Positions 7,641 to 15,444 of a DNA stretch of 64,000 nucleotides are shown here, piece after piece. Under the pieces are notes generated by a model. That model was not told the DNA's origin, made no database searches, and was given only the letters and a program-made list of their open reading frames with translations. This DNA comes from Paractinoplanes ferrugineus (GTDB lineage: Bacteria > Actinomycetota > Actinomycetes > Mycobacteriales > Micromonosporaceae). Position 1 is the stretch's first letter, and every line of letters begins with the position of its first letter. The translations under genes and the position numbers were made by a program. Location of the stretch: NCBI RefSeq assembly GCF_016862195.1, contig NZ_BOMM01000028.1, forward strand, positions 124,001 to 188,000, in the 5' to 3' direction.

Positions 7641-9370
7641 GAACCGGTCAGAAGCGGCAGATGCACGGTGAACGTCGTCCCGACGTGTGGCCGGGACGAC
7701 ACCTCGATCCGGCCGCCGTGGTCGGTCACGATGCGGTGCGCGATGGTCAGGCCCAGGCCGGTGCCGCCGGTCGCGCGCTGGCGTGCCGGGTCGGCCCGCC
7801 AGAAGCGGTCGAAGACCCGATGCAGGTCACCGGAGTCGATGCCGACGCCCGAGTCGTGCACGCTCAGGACCGCCCGGCCGCCGTCGGCGTACGCGTGCAC
7901 CAGCACCTGACCGCCCGCGTCGGTGTAGCGGATCGCGTTGGTGAGCAGGTTGCCGAGCACCTGCCGGAGGCGGTCGTTGTCACCGTCCACCCACACCGGG
8001 GCGGGCGCCTCGACGGTCAGGGTCAGCCCGGCCTCGGCGGCCACCGCCCGGTGCGCGGTCGCGCTCGTCGTGGCCAGGTCGGCGAGGTCGAGCGGGGCCT
8101 TGGTGTAGCCGAGTTCGCCCGCCTCGGCCAGGGCGAGGACCTGCAGGTCGTCGAGGATGCGCCGCTGGAGCAGGGTCTCCTCGTGCAGCGAGACGAACAG
8201 TTCACGGCTGGGCTCGACCACCCCGTCGGACAGCCCCTCGAGGTAGCCGCGCAGGTTCGACAACGGCGTACGCATCTCGTGGGCGACGTCGGCGATGAGC
8301 CGGCGCTGGCGCTCCTCGCTGCGTTGCACCGCCTCGGCCATCTGGTTGAACGACTCGGAGAGGCGGCTGAGCTCGTCGCTGCCGCGGGTGGGCACCCGCA
8401 CGTCGAGGTGGCCGCCGGCGAGCTGACGCGACGCGAGGGTGAGGCGCCGCACGGGCCGGCTGACGCGGCGGGCGATCCACGCGGTGCCGAGGGTCGCCAC
8501 CACCAGCAGACCGGCCAGGCCGAACAGCGCCGGCCGACTGAGTTCCCCGAGGTCGAGGTCGTCGCGGCCGCCGAGATAGAGCTGCAGGGGTACGGCCGAG
8601 ATGGTGGAGACCGCGTTGCCGAAGCTGGAGTCGAGGCAGATGTCGCCCTGGCCGGAGTAGAGCAGCACCCGTTTGGCGGTGCACGCGTAGAAGTTGGCGT
8701 TGACGTCGGACTGCCACGCCGTGTCGGTCAGGACCCTGGTGGTGGCCTGCCGCAGGCATCCCGGGTCGTCCTTCATCTGGGTCACCGTCAAGTAGGGCGC
8801 GGTGCTGATGAGCAGACCCGGATCACCCTTCGTCCGGGCCGCGTGGCAGCGCACCGTGTCGAGCGCCGCGCGGTACTGGGAGACCTGGCGGACGGCCAGG
8901 GCGGGGGCGCCGCCGTAGATCGGGTCGGTCGGCGCCGGTCCGAAGATGTCGGACGGGACGATCTTCTTGATCACGCCGTAGGCCCGGGGGTCGTTCGCCG
9001 CCCCCGCGATCGACTTGTCGAGCACCGGGCGCGGGTCGATCGGCAGGGACGCCCCGCGCACCCCGCCGGACGGGCGGTTCTGCAGGGTGTCGGAGTCGAC
9101 GAGGACCTCGCCGGCGTCGGTGCGCAACTGGATGTGCAGGTCGGTGCGCTCGGCCAGGCCGGCGACCACCCGGTCGACGCCCGGCCAGGCGCCGTGTCGC
9201 AGCCCGTACGCCCGGATCGTCTCGGTTATCTCGTCCTGGTGGCGTACCTGGGCCTCGCGGGAGCGGATCACCTCGCCCGCGGTCAGGCGCAGGGTGAGCC
9301 AGGCGGTGGCCCCGATCGCGCTCACCGCGACCAGCATGACGAGCATGAAGACGCGCAGGCGGAAGCTCAC
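7637..9370 (-). CDS. HAMP-domain sensor histidine kinase
   Basis: Membrane sensor kinase of 577 residues. An N-terminal transmembrane segment (about 7-27) precedes a long extracellular sensor region to about residue 255 with several Cys. A second membrane helix (LFGLAGLLVVATLGTAW) follows, then HAMP, the dimerisation/phosphoacceptor H-box ADVAHEMRTPLSNLRGYLEG with its His, and the ATP-binding N-box LLTNAIRYTD, G1 DSGVGI and G2 GTGLGLTI. The GTG start overlaps the stop of the response regulator (GTGA), so the pair is one operon with the regulator first. The signal is unknown; the large extracytoplasmic loop suggests an envelope or environmental cue. Confidence 0.93.
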   Translation of the reverse strand: MSFRLRVFMLVMLVAVSAIGATAWLTLRLTAGEVIRSREAQVRHQDEITETIRAYGLRHGAWPGVDRVVAGLAERTDLHIQLRTDAGEVLVDSDTLQNRPSGGVRGASLPIDPRPVLDKSIAGAANDPRAYGVIKKIVPSDIFGPAPTDPIYGGAPALAVRQVSQYRAALDTVRCHAARTKGDPGLLISTAPYLTVTQMKDDPGCLRQATTRVLTDTAWQSDVNANFYACTAKRVLLYSGQGDICLDSSFGNAVSTISAVPLQLYLGGRDDLDLGELSRPALFGLAGLLVVATLGTAWIARRVSRPVRRLTLASRQLAGGHLDVRVPTRGSDELSRLSESFNQMAEAVQRSEERQRRLIADVAHEMRTPLSNLRGYLEGLSDGVVEPSRELFVSLHEETLLQRRILDDLQVLALAEAGELGYTKAPLDLADLATTSATAHRAVAAEAGLTLTVEAPAPVWVDGDNDRLRQVLGNLLTNAIRYTDAGGQVLVHAYADGGRAVLSVHDSGVGIDSGDLHRVFDRFWRADPARQRATGGTGLGLTIAHRIVTDHGGRIEVSSRPHVGTTFTVHLPLLTGS

Positions 9371-10050
9371 CTGTCGGCCAGCCGGTAACCGCGGCCGTAG
9401 ACGGTCTGCACGTAGCGCGGCTCGGCCGGGTTGGCCTCGATCTTGCGGCGCAGGTTGACGACGTGGGCGTCGACGGTGCGTTCGGAGACCTCCTGCTCGA
9501 AGCCGAACGTCTTGTCGATGATCTCGCCACGGGTGAAGACCCGGCCGGGTTCGCGGGCGAGCTGTTCGAGGATGCCGAACTCCTTGGCGGTGAGGCCGAC
9601 CGGCACGCCGTCCACCCGCACCTCGAAACGGCCGGGGTCGACCTCGATGCCGCCGACCCGGATGACCTGGGCCGACGCGTCGCCGGCGCCGACCCGGCGC
9701 AGCAGTGCCCGCACGCGCGCGGTGAGCTCACGCGGGCTCACCGGTTTCGCCATGTAGTCGTCGGCCCCGATGTCGAGGCCGAGCAGCATGTCGTTCTCCG
9801 ACGAGCGGGCGGTGACCAGCAGGATCGCCACCCTCGACTCGGCCCGCAGGATCCGGCACACGTCGAGGCCGTCGACCAGCGGCATCATCACATCGAGGAC
9901 GATCAGGTCGGGTTTGCGCGCCCGGGCCTGATCGAGCGCCGCCCGGCCGTCACCGACGGTGAGCACCTGGTGGCCCTCCCGCTCCAGATACAAGCGGATG
10001 AGCTGCGCGTGCTTGGGGTCGTCGTCGGCCACGAGGATACGTGCGGTCAC
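9367..10050 (-). CDS. OmpR-family response regulator
   Basis: DNA-binding response regulator of 227 residues. The receiver domain (about 1-120) shows the acidic pocket ADDDPKH, the phosphoacceptor Asp in VLDVMMPLVDG, the switch Thr in LLVTARSSENDM and the conserved Lys in DYMAKPVSPREL. The C-terminal winged helix (about 130-225) ends in YVQTVYGRGYRLADR, typical of the OmpR/PhoB group. I chose the GTG at 10050 (VTARILVADDD) rather than the longer frame, which would start in the asnB promoter region. It is translationally coupled to the kinase gene downstream and divergent from asnB. Confidence 0.94.
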   Translation of the reverse strand: MTARILVADDDPKHAQLIRLYLEREGHQVLTVGDGRAALDQARARKPDLIVLDVMMPLVDGLDVCRILRAESRVAILLVTARSSENDMLLGLDIGADDYMAKPVSPRELTARVRALLRRVGAGDASAQVIRVGGIEVDPGRFEVRVDGVPVGLTAKEFGILEQLAREPGRVFTRGEIIDKTFGFEQEVSERTVDAHVVNLRRKIEANPAEPRYVQTVYGRGYRLADR

Positions 10051-10191
10051 GCGCAGATAATGACTCAGCATTTCAAGCCCGGCCAAGAATTGTCCGGAAC
10101 CTGTGAAGATCAAGCCGGGTTTCCGTGCCCGTCCGAATCTTGGCCGGATCTGCACAAGTTCCGCACAGGTGCGGCCCTAGCGTCCCCCGGC

Positions 10192-12102
10192 ATGTGTGGT
10201 TTGAGTGTCTTCGTGAGCAGCCGGGCGCAGGCAGGCCCGCCCGATCCGGCAACGGTCGCCGCCTTCTCCAGCGCTCTGGAGTCCATGCACCATCGCGGTC
10301 CCGACGACACCAGGATCGAATACACCGACGGCATGGCGTACGGGTTCAAGCGCCTCGCCGTCGTCGATCTCGAGGAGTCCGCCCAGCCGTTGCACTACCA
10401 CCAGGGGCGGTGGACCGTGGTTTTCAACGGCGAGATCTACAACTATCGCGAGCTGCGGGCAGAACTCCTGCGTGCCGGAGCTACGTTCGAGACCAGCGGC
10501 GATACAGAAGTCCTGGCCGCCGCGTTCCACCACTGGGGGCCGGCCGCTCTGCAACGGTTGCGGGGCATGTTCGCCTTCGTCGCCTACGACCACTGGACCG
10601 GCACCCTGCACGCGGCCCGCGACCAGTTCGGCATCAAACCGCTCTACGTCCTCGAGACCACCGACGGGATCTTCCTGGCCAGCGAGCGCAAGGCCCTGCT
10701 GCCGTTCAGCGGCGACCCGGCGGCCTCGCTCGACACCGACGCGCTCGCCCACTACCTGACCTTCCAGTACGTGCCGGAGCCGATGACCCTCGACCGGCAG
10801 GTACGCCGCCTCGCCCCCGGCCACCGGCTCACCTGGACACCGAGCGGCGGTCAGCGGATCGAGCGCTACTTCCGGGCGTCGTTGCGCCCGCTGAACCTGC
10901 AGCCCGAGGTCGCCTACCAGGCCGTCCAGGACGCGTTGCGCGGCAGCGTGCGGGCGCATCTGCGGGCCGACGTGCCGGTCGGGGCGTTCCTGTCCAGCGG
11001 CGTCGACTCGTCGGCGGTGGTGGCGCTGGCCCGCGAGGTCCACCCCGACCTGCACGTCTTCACCGCCGGGTTCGCCCAGGAGGGCTACTCGGAGATCGAG
11101 ATCGCCACCGACACGGCGGCCCAGCTCGGCGTGCGCATCACCCCCACGGTGGTCACCGACGACGACGTGATCCGGGAGCTGCCCCGGATCGTCCACCTGC
11201 TCGACGACCCCAGCGCCGACCCGTCGCTCATCCCGCTCTACTTCCTGGCCCGCACCGCCTCCCGCTACGTGACCGTCGCGCTGTCCGGCGAGGGCTCCGA
11301 CGAGTTGTTCGGCGGCTACACGATCTACCGGGAGCCGGCCTCGCTGGCCGGCCTCGACCGGCTGCCCACCGGGATGAAGCGCGGCCTGCGCAACCTGTCC
11401 GAGGTACTGCCGGAGGGCATGCGCGGCCGCAGCTTCCTGCAGCGCGGCACCACCCCGATCGAGGAGCGCTACTACGGCAACGCGCGCATCTTCTCGCCCG
11501 CCGAGAAGGCCGAGCTCATGCGATTCACCGCCGAACCCCACACGGCGATAACCGCGCACCTGTACGCGGAGACCGCCGACGTGGACGACGTGGCCTCGAT
11601 GCAGTACGTCGACCTGCACACCTGGCTGCCCGGCGACATCCTGCAGAAGGCCGACCGGATGTCGATGGCGCACTCGCTCGAACTGCGGGTGCCGTTCCTG
11701 GACCGGGCCGTCTACGCGGCCGCCGCCGGACTCCCGACGGCGCTGAAGCTCCCGCCGCACAGCCGGACCACCAAGCACGCCCTGCGCGAGGCGATGCGCG
11801 GGATCGTGCCCGAGTCGGTGCGGTCCCGCCGCAAACTGGGCTTCCCCACCCCGACCCGGGTCTGGCTGAAGGGCGCGATCGGCGACTGGGTGGGCGGTCT
11901 GCTGGCCGATTCCCGGGCCGGTCACCTGCTCGACCTCGGTTACGCCCAGCGCCTGCTGGCCGACCACCGGGCCGGTGTCGCCGACCACTCCCGCAAGGTG
12001 TGGGCGGTGGCGATGTTCTGCCTGTGGCACGCCATCCACGTGGAGCACTCGATAAAGGTGACCGCCCCGGCCGGCGCGCAGCCGATGAGCATGTCGAACT
12101 AG
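10192..12102 (+). CDS. asnB: Asparagine synthetase (glutamine-hydrolysing)
   Basis: Converts aspartate, glutamine and ATP to asparagine. The product has 636 residues. It begins MCGLSVF, so Cys2, the class II glutaminase nucleophile, is intact once the initiator Met is removed. The N-terminal amidotransferase domain (about 1-210) includes MHHRGPDD, VVFNGEIYNYRELR and GDTEVL; the synthetase domain (about 240-600) includes the ATP-pyrophosphatase loop SSGVDSSAV and ALSGEGSDELFGGY. I placed the start at 10192 because the open frame upstream to 9463 is antisense to the response regulator. It is a single-gene unit divergent from the two-component system. An amidotransferase role in secondary metabolism is less likely given the lack of partner genes. 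Confidence 0.94.
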   Translation: MCGLSVFVSSRAQAGPPDPATVAAFSSALESMHHRGPDDTRIEYTDGMAYGFKRLAVVDLEESAQPLHYHQGRWTVVFNGEIYNYRELRAELLRAGATFETSGDTEVLAAAFHHWGPAALQRLRGMFAFVAYDHWTGTLHAARDQFGIKPLYVLETTDGIFLASERKALLPFSGDPAASLDTDALAHYLTFQYVPEPMTLDRQVRRLAPGHRLTWTPSGGQRIERYFRASLRPLNLQPEVAYQAVQDALRGSVRAHLRADVPVGAFLSSGVDSSAVVALAREVHPDLHVFTAGFAQEGYSEIEIATDTAAQLGVRITPTVVTDDDVIRELPRIVHLLDDPSADPSLIPLYFLARTASRYVTVALSGEGSDELFGGYTIYREPASLAGLDRLPTGMKRGLRNLSEVLPEGMRGRSFLQRGTTPIEERYYGNARIFSPAEKAELMRFTAEPHTAITAHLYAETADVDDVASMQYVDLHTWLPGDILQKADRMSMAHSLELRVPFLDRAVYAAAAGLPTALKLPPHSRTTKHALREAMRGIVPESVRSRRKLGFPTPTRVWLKGAIGDWVGGLLADSRAGHLLDLGYAQRLLADHRAGVADHSRKVWAVAMFCLWHAIHVEHSIKVTAPAGAQPMSMSN

Positions 12103-12157
12103 CGGCGTCCGCTCCGACCTCTGCGGTGGGCGTCCGGCCCGCCGGCGAGGAGCGACG

Positions 12158-12412
12158 ATGAAATACCTGATCCTGGTGCGGGGCGCGGCCTGGAGCGCGG
12201 CCCTCGCCGACGAGATGACCTCGGCCGGCGTGCAGGTGGCCGCGGGCGGCCTCACCGGGACCGAACTGGCCCGGGGCGACCTGGCGAGCCCGCCGGCGAC
12301 CGGCTTCTACCTGCTCGACTGCGCCTCGATCGACGAGGCCTGGGGCTGGGTCGCGCACCTGCGCGACGTCGAGGTCCGGCCGGTGCTGGACCCGGGCGGT
12401 CACGAGTTCTGA
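12158..12412 (+). CDS. Small YCII/DGPF-like protein
   Basis: An 84-residue protein beginning MKYLILVRG, similar in start and size to the ferredoxin-like YCII/DGPF family, whose members begin MKYLLLIY-like. The family's strand-helix pattern continues with DEMTSAGVQVAAGGLTG, but the classical DGPF motif is not present, so the match is weak. A GAGGAG ribosome-binding site lies about 6 bases upstream. It sits 55 bp after asnB on the same strand and ends inside a hairpin shared with the convergent monooxygenase gene. Function unknown. Confidence 0.65.
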   Translation: MKYLILVRGAAWSAALADEMTSAGVQVAAGGLTGTELARGDLASPPATGFYLLDCASIDEAWGWVAHLRDVEVRPVLDPGGHEF

Positions 12413-12431
12413 CCCCGGCGCGCGGGGTCAG
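12409..12431. terminator. Bidirectional terminator overlapping two stop codons
   Basis: Perfect 8-bp stem CTGACCCC (12409-12416) with GGGGTCAG (12424-12431), loop GGCGCGC. It contains the stop codons of both converging genes (12410-12412 on plus, 12428-12430 on minus). Confidence 0.7.
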
Positions 12432-13633
12432 GAAACCTTCGCCGTGTCGCCGAACGGTTCGTTCACCGCCACCGTCGCCGCCTGCTTGGCCGCGGAGCCG
12501 AACGGGACCGCGGACACCGGCCGCTGCCGGGGCGGCGACGGGTGCTGCCACCGGCCGCGCCGGGTCAGTTCGGGCAGCACCCCCTCGCCGAACCGGTAGG
12601 CCTCCTCCAGATGCGGGTAGCCGGAAAGCACGAACTCGGTGACGCCGACCGCCGCGTACTCCTCGAGCAGGTCGGCCACCCGGGTGTGCGAGCCGACGAG
12701 CGCGGTCCCGGCCCCGCCGCGCACCAGGCCGACGCCCGCCCACAGTCCGGGGTAGATCTCCAGGCCGTCCTTGGTGCCGCCGTTGAGCGCCAGCATCCGC
12801 CGCTGCCCCTCCGACTCGCTGCGCCGCAGACCGGCCTGGACCTGGCGGATCTGGTCGGCGGAGATGCCGTCGAGCAGCCGCGCGGCCTCGGCCCACGCCT
12901 CGTCGGCGGTGTCCCGGGTGATGGTGTGCACGCGGAGGCCGTACCGGAGCTCGCGGTCTTGTTTCTCGGCCCGCACCCGCACCCGGTCGATCTTCTCGGC
13001 GACCGCCGCCGGGGGTTCGCCCCAGGTCAGATAGACGTCGGCATGCTCGGCGGCCACGTCGAGGGCGGCCGGCGAGGATCCACCGAAGTAGACGTCGGGC
13101 AGCGGCTCGGGCAGCTGCGCGAGGGTGGCGTCGTCGAGCTGGTAGTGCCGGCCCTCGTGGGTGACCGTCGCGCCCGTCCACAGCGACTTGACCAGATGCA
13201 GGAACTCACCGCAGCGCTCGTAGCGGGCGTCCTTGTCGAGGTAGTCCCCGAACATCCGCTGTTCGTGCGTCTCGCCCCCGGTGACGACGTTGAGCAGCAG
13301 CCGGCCGCCGGAGAGGTTCTGGAAGGTGGCGGCCATCTGGGCGGCCAGGAACGGCGCGATCAGTCCGGGCCGGAACGCGACGAGGAACTTCAGCCGCTCG
13401 CAGGCGCTGCTGAGCATGGCGGTGGTGATCCAGGCGTCCTCGCACCAGGCCCCGGTCGGGGTGAGGGCGGCCTCGAAGCCGAGCTGTTCGGCCGAGCGGG
13501 CGATCTGGCCGAGGTAGCCGACCGAGGCCGGCCGGCCGCCGGTCATGGCGGGGGTGCCGTGCCCGCCACCGACGATGTGCCGCCCGTCGCCCCCGTTGGT
13601 GGGGAGGAACCAGTGGAACTTCAGGTCGGTCAT
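12428..13633 (-). CDS. SsuD-like FMNH2-dependent alkanesulfonate monooxygenase
   Basis: Luciferase-like flavin monooxygenase of 401 residues, closest in style to SsuD, which desulfonates alkanesulfonates using reduced FMN. Visible family features are FHWFLPTNGGDGRH at the N-terminus, the barrel core LKFLVAFRPGLIAPFLAAQMAA, GRLLLNVVTGG, the loop DARYERCGEFLHLVKSLWTG and the C-terminal region GVTEFVLSGYPHLEEAYRFGE. I chose the ATG at 13633 (MTDLKFHWF); a longer frame to 13654 adds seven residues without family similarity. No SsuABC transporter or flavin reductase is adjacent, so the substrate is uncertain. The gene shares a terminator with the convergent small gene. Confidence 0.88.
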   Translation of the reverse strand: MTDLKFHWFLPTNGGDGRHIVGGGHGTPAMTGGRPASVGYLGQIARSAEQLGFEAALTPTGAWCEDAWITTAMLSSACERLKFLVAFRPGLIAPFLAAQMAATFQNLSGGRLLLNVVTGGETHEQRMFGDYLDKDARYERCGEFLHLVKSLWTGATVTHEGRHYQLDDATLAQLPEPLPDVYFGGSSPAALDVAAEHADVYLTWGEPPAAVAEKIDRVRVRAEKQDRELRYGLRVHTITRDTADEAWAEAARLLDGISADQIRQVQAGLRRSESEGQRRMLALNGGTKDGLEIYPGLWAGVGLVRGGAGTALVGSHTRVADLLEEYAAVGVTEFVLSGYPHLEEAYRFGEGVLPELTRRGRWQHPSPPRQRPVSAVPFGSAAKQAATVAVNEPFGDTAKVS

Positions 13634-13720
13634 GACATCCCCATTCAGTCGCATCTCTATCGGAAATATAGGCTTACCGGGGCGGTCCGCCGCAAGGTGT
13701 CCGACGGAAAACGTTTCCGG

Positions 13721-14437
13721 TCAGGCCGGCGCGAGGACGCAGAACTCGTTGCCCTCCGGGTCGGCGAGAACCGTCCACGACACCTCCGCATCGCCCAGAT
13801 CGACGGCGGTGGCGCCGAGCGCCCGCAGCCGGACCGCCTCGGCCCGCATGTCGTCGCCCGGGTAGGGCCGGACGTCGAGATGGACGCGGTTCCAGCCGGT
13901 CTTCTCCTCGGCCGTCCGGACGAAGCGCAGCCAGGGGCCGACCCCCTTGGCGGACCGCAGAACCGCCTCCTGGTCGCCCACCTCGTGCACGATCCAGTCC
14001 GTCGCCGCACCCCAGAACCCGGCCATCGCCCGCGGATCGGCACAGTCGACCACCATCGCGGCGATCGGCCCGGTCGCCGGGCCCGACGAGTCGACCACCC
14101 GGAACTCGTTGCCCTCCGGGTCGACCATCTCCCCCGGCCCGGTCCCGGCCGGCGTGGCGCCGAGCTCGGTCAGCCGCCCGATCAGCTCCGCCCGTTCGGC
14201 CTCCGACGTGGCCGCCAGCTCGAGCCGCACCCGGTTGCGCGTCGTCTTGGGCTCCGCCGAGACGACGAGGTCGATGCAGACCGCTGCCGGGTCCGGGTAG
14301 TCGAACCCCACCGGCTCCAGATTGGTCACCCCCGGCCCCTCACTGGACATCGCCCAGCCGAGCGCCCCCGCCCAGAAACCGCCGAGCGCCGCATCGTCCC
14401 GAGCCTTCATGTTGATCTGCACGAACCGGGTAGCCAT
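13721..14437 (-). CDS. Two-domain VOC (glyoxalase/bleomycin-resistance fold) protein
   Basis: A 238-residue protein with two tandem vicinal-oxygen-chelate domains (about 1-115 and 125-235). Each ends in the same VDPEGNEFRV or ADPEGNEFCV signature and each has an equivalent FWAGALGW/FWGAATDW stretch, so it looks like an internal duplication. The fold covers glyoxalases, dioxygenases and drug-sequestering proteins; nothing here decides between them. It stands alone, 64 bp from the methyltransferase gene on the same strand. A near-palindrome GGAAAACGTTTCC lies just downstream at about 13706-13718. Confidence 0.85.
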   Translation of the reverse strand: MATRFVQINMKARDDAALGGFWAGALGWAMSSEGPGVTNLEPVGFDYPDPAAVCIDLVVSAEPKTTRNRVRLELAATSEAERAELIGRLTELGATPAGTGPGEMVDPEGNEFRVVDSSGPATGPIAAMVVDCADPRAMAGFWGAATDWIVHEVGDQEAVLRSAKGVGPWLRFVRTAEEKTGWNRVHLDVRPYPGDDMRAEAVRLRALGATAVDLGDAEVSWTVLADPEGNEFCVLAPA

Positions 14438-14501
14438 GACAACGATGTTAGGCGCCCGGATCAGGCGAGCTTCACCAGCTCCGACTGTGTCGCGGGCCGG
14501 C

Positions 14502-15275
14502 TCAGGACTCGGCGACGACCAGATAGAACGTGAAGCCGGCGACGACCGGACCGCCCGTCAACCGCCGCAGCCAGGCCCCGGCATCGGACTCGCTCAGCAC
14601 CCCCGCCCGCACCGCCCGGGCCGAGTTGCGCCGCAAGCCGAGGATCTCGTCCGCCGTACCGAAGTCGCGGAACAGCACCGCAACCGGTTCGACGGATCTG
14701 ATGCGGAAGCCGGCTCGGACGCACCGGTGAACCAACTCCCGCCCGATGGTCGGATTACGCACCCGGCCCGCGACGAAGCGAGCGAACTGCCGGCTGGTGT
14801 CGACATCCGGATCGGCGACCGCCAGGGTGTCCCAATCCGGTTCCGCCATGCCGAAAAGCCCTCCGCGGCGAAGCACCCGGCGCACTTCGCCCACCGCCCC
14901 CGCCGGGTCGGGCACGTGCTGCAGGACTCGATCCGTCCGCGCGCGGTCGACGCTGCCGTCAGGTAAGGGCAGGCCAAGGACATCGCCCTGGAGCAACTGC
15001 ACGTTCGACCGGCCGGCCGTCCGGAACCGCGCTTCCGCCAGCATCCGGGTATCGCGGTCGACGCCGATGACCTTCCCTTCCCCGCCTACCGCATCGGCAA
15101 GGTGAGCCAGGTCCGTCGCCGGGCCGCATCCGGCGTCCAGCACTGTCTGTCCGGGGCCGACGTCCAGAGCGGCGGCGAATCGCTGCTTGTAGTCCATGCC
15201 GACCGCCGTGCCGGCAGCCGCGTCCATGTAGGCGATCTGATCAGGTGCGGCCGTAGCCGCCGGGAGTCCAACCAT
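14502..15275 (-). CDS. Class I SAM-dependent methyltransferase
   Basis: Methyltransferase of 257 residues with the Rossmann motif I VLDAGCGPATDLAHLA, the acidic end of strand 2 in VIGVDRDTRML, and a motif-IV-like stretch SVDRARTDRVLQHVPDP, which places it in the UbiE/methyltransferase-11 group. I chose the ATG at 15275 (MVGLPAATA); a GTG six codons upstream is also open. Substrate unknown. The 170 bp between its start and the GGDEF-EAL gene hold no gene I can support, although the minus-strand frame reading ADRIAANVATVAQAEI has coding-like character and may be a gene remnant. Confidence 0.85.
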   Translation of the reverse strand: MVGLPAATAAPDQIAYMDAAAGTAVGMDYKQRFAAALDVGPGQTVLDAGCGPATDLAHLADAVGGEGKVIGVDRDTRMLAEARFRTAGRSNVQLLQGDVLGLPLPDGSVDRARTDRVLQHVPDPAGAVGEVRRVLRRGGLFGMAEPDWDTLAVADPDVDTSRQFARFVAGRVRNPTIGRELVHRCVRAGFRIRSVEPVAVLFRDFGTADEILGLRRNSARAVRAGVLSESDAGAWLRRLTGGPVVAGFTFYLVVAES

Positions 15276-15444
15276 CCGCTCACCGAAGCACAAGAGCGGG
15301 TGTGGCTGGTGGGGAAGTTGTGGAGATCTCGGCCTGCGCGACGGTGGCGACGTTCGCGGCGATCCGGTCGGCCGGCACCGCGGCGCCCACCACGGCGGTG
15401 GCGGCGGATCGAGGTTCGGCGGGGACCGGCCAGGACCGCCGGGC

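Noticed and set aside
12028-12157. Coupling of asnB with the small YCII-like gene as a functional pair
   Set aside because: They share a strand and a 55-bp gap, but nothing in the sequences links their functions.
13634-13720. Riboswitch upstream of the SsuD-like gene
   Set aside because: No recognisable SAM or other riboswitch core was seen. The near-palindrome there is weak and closer to the downstream gene.
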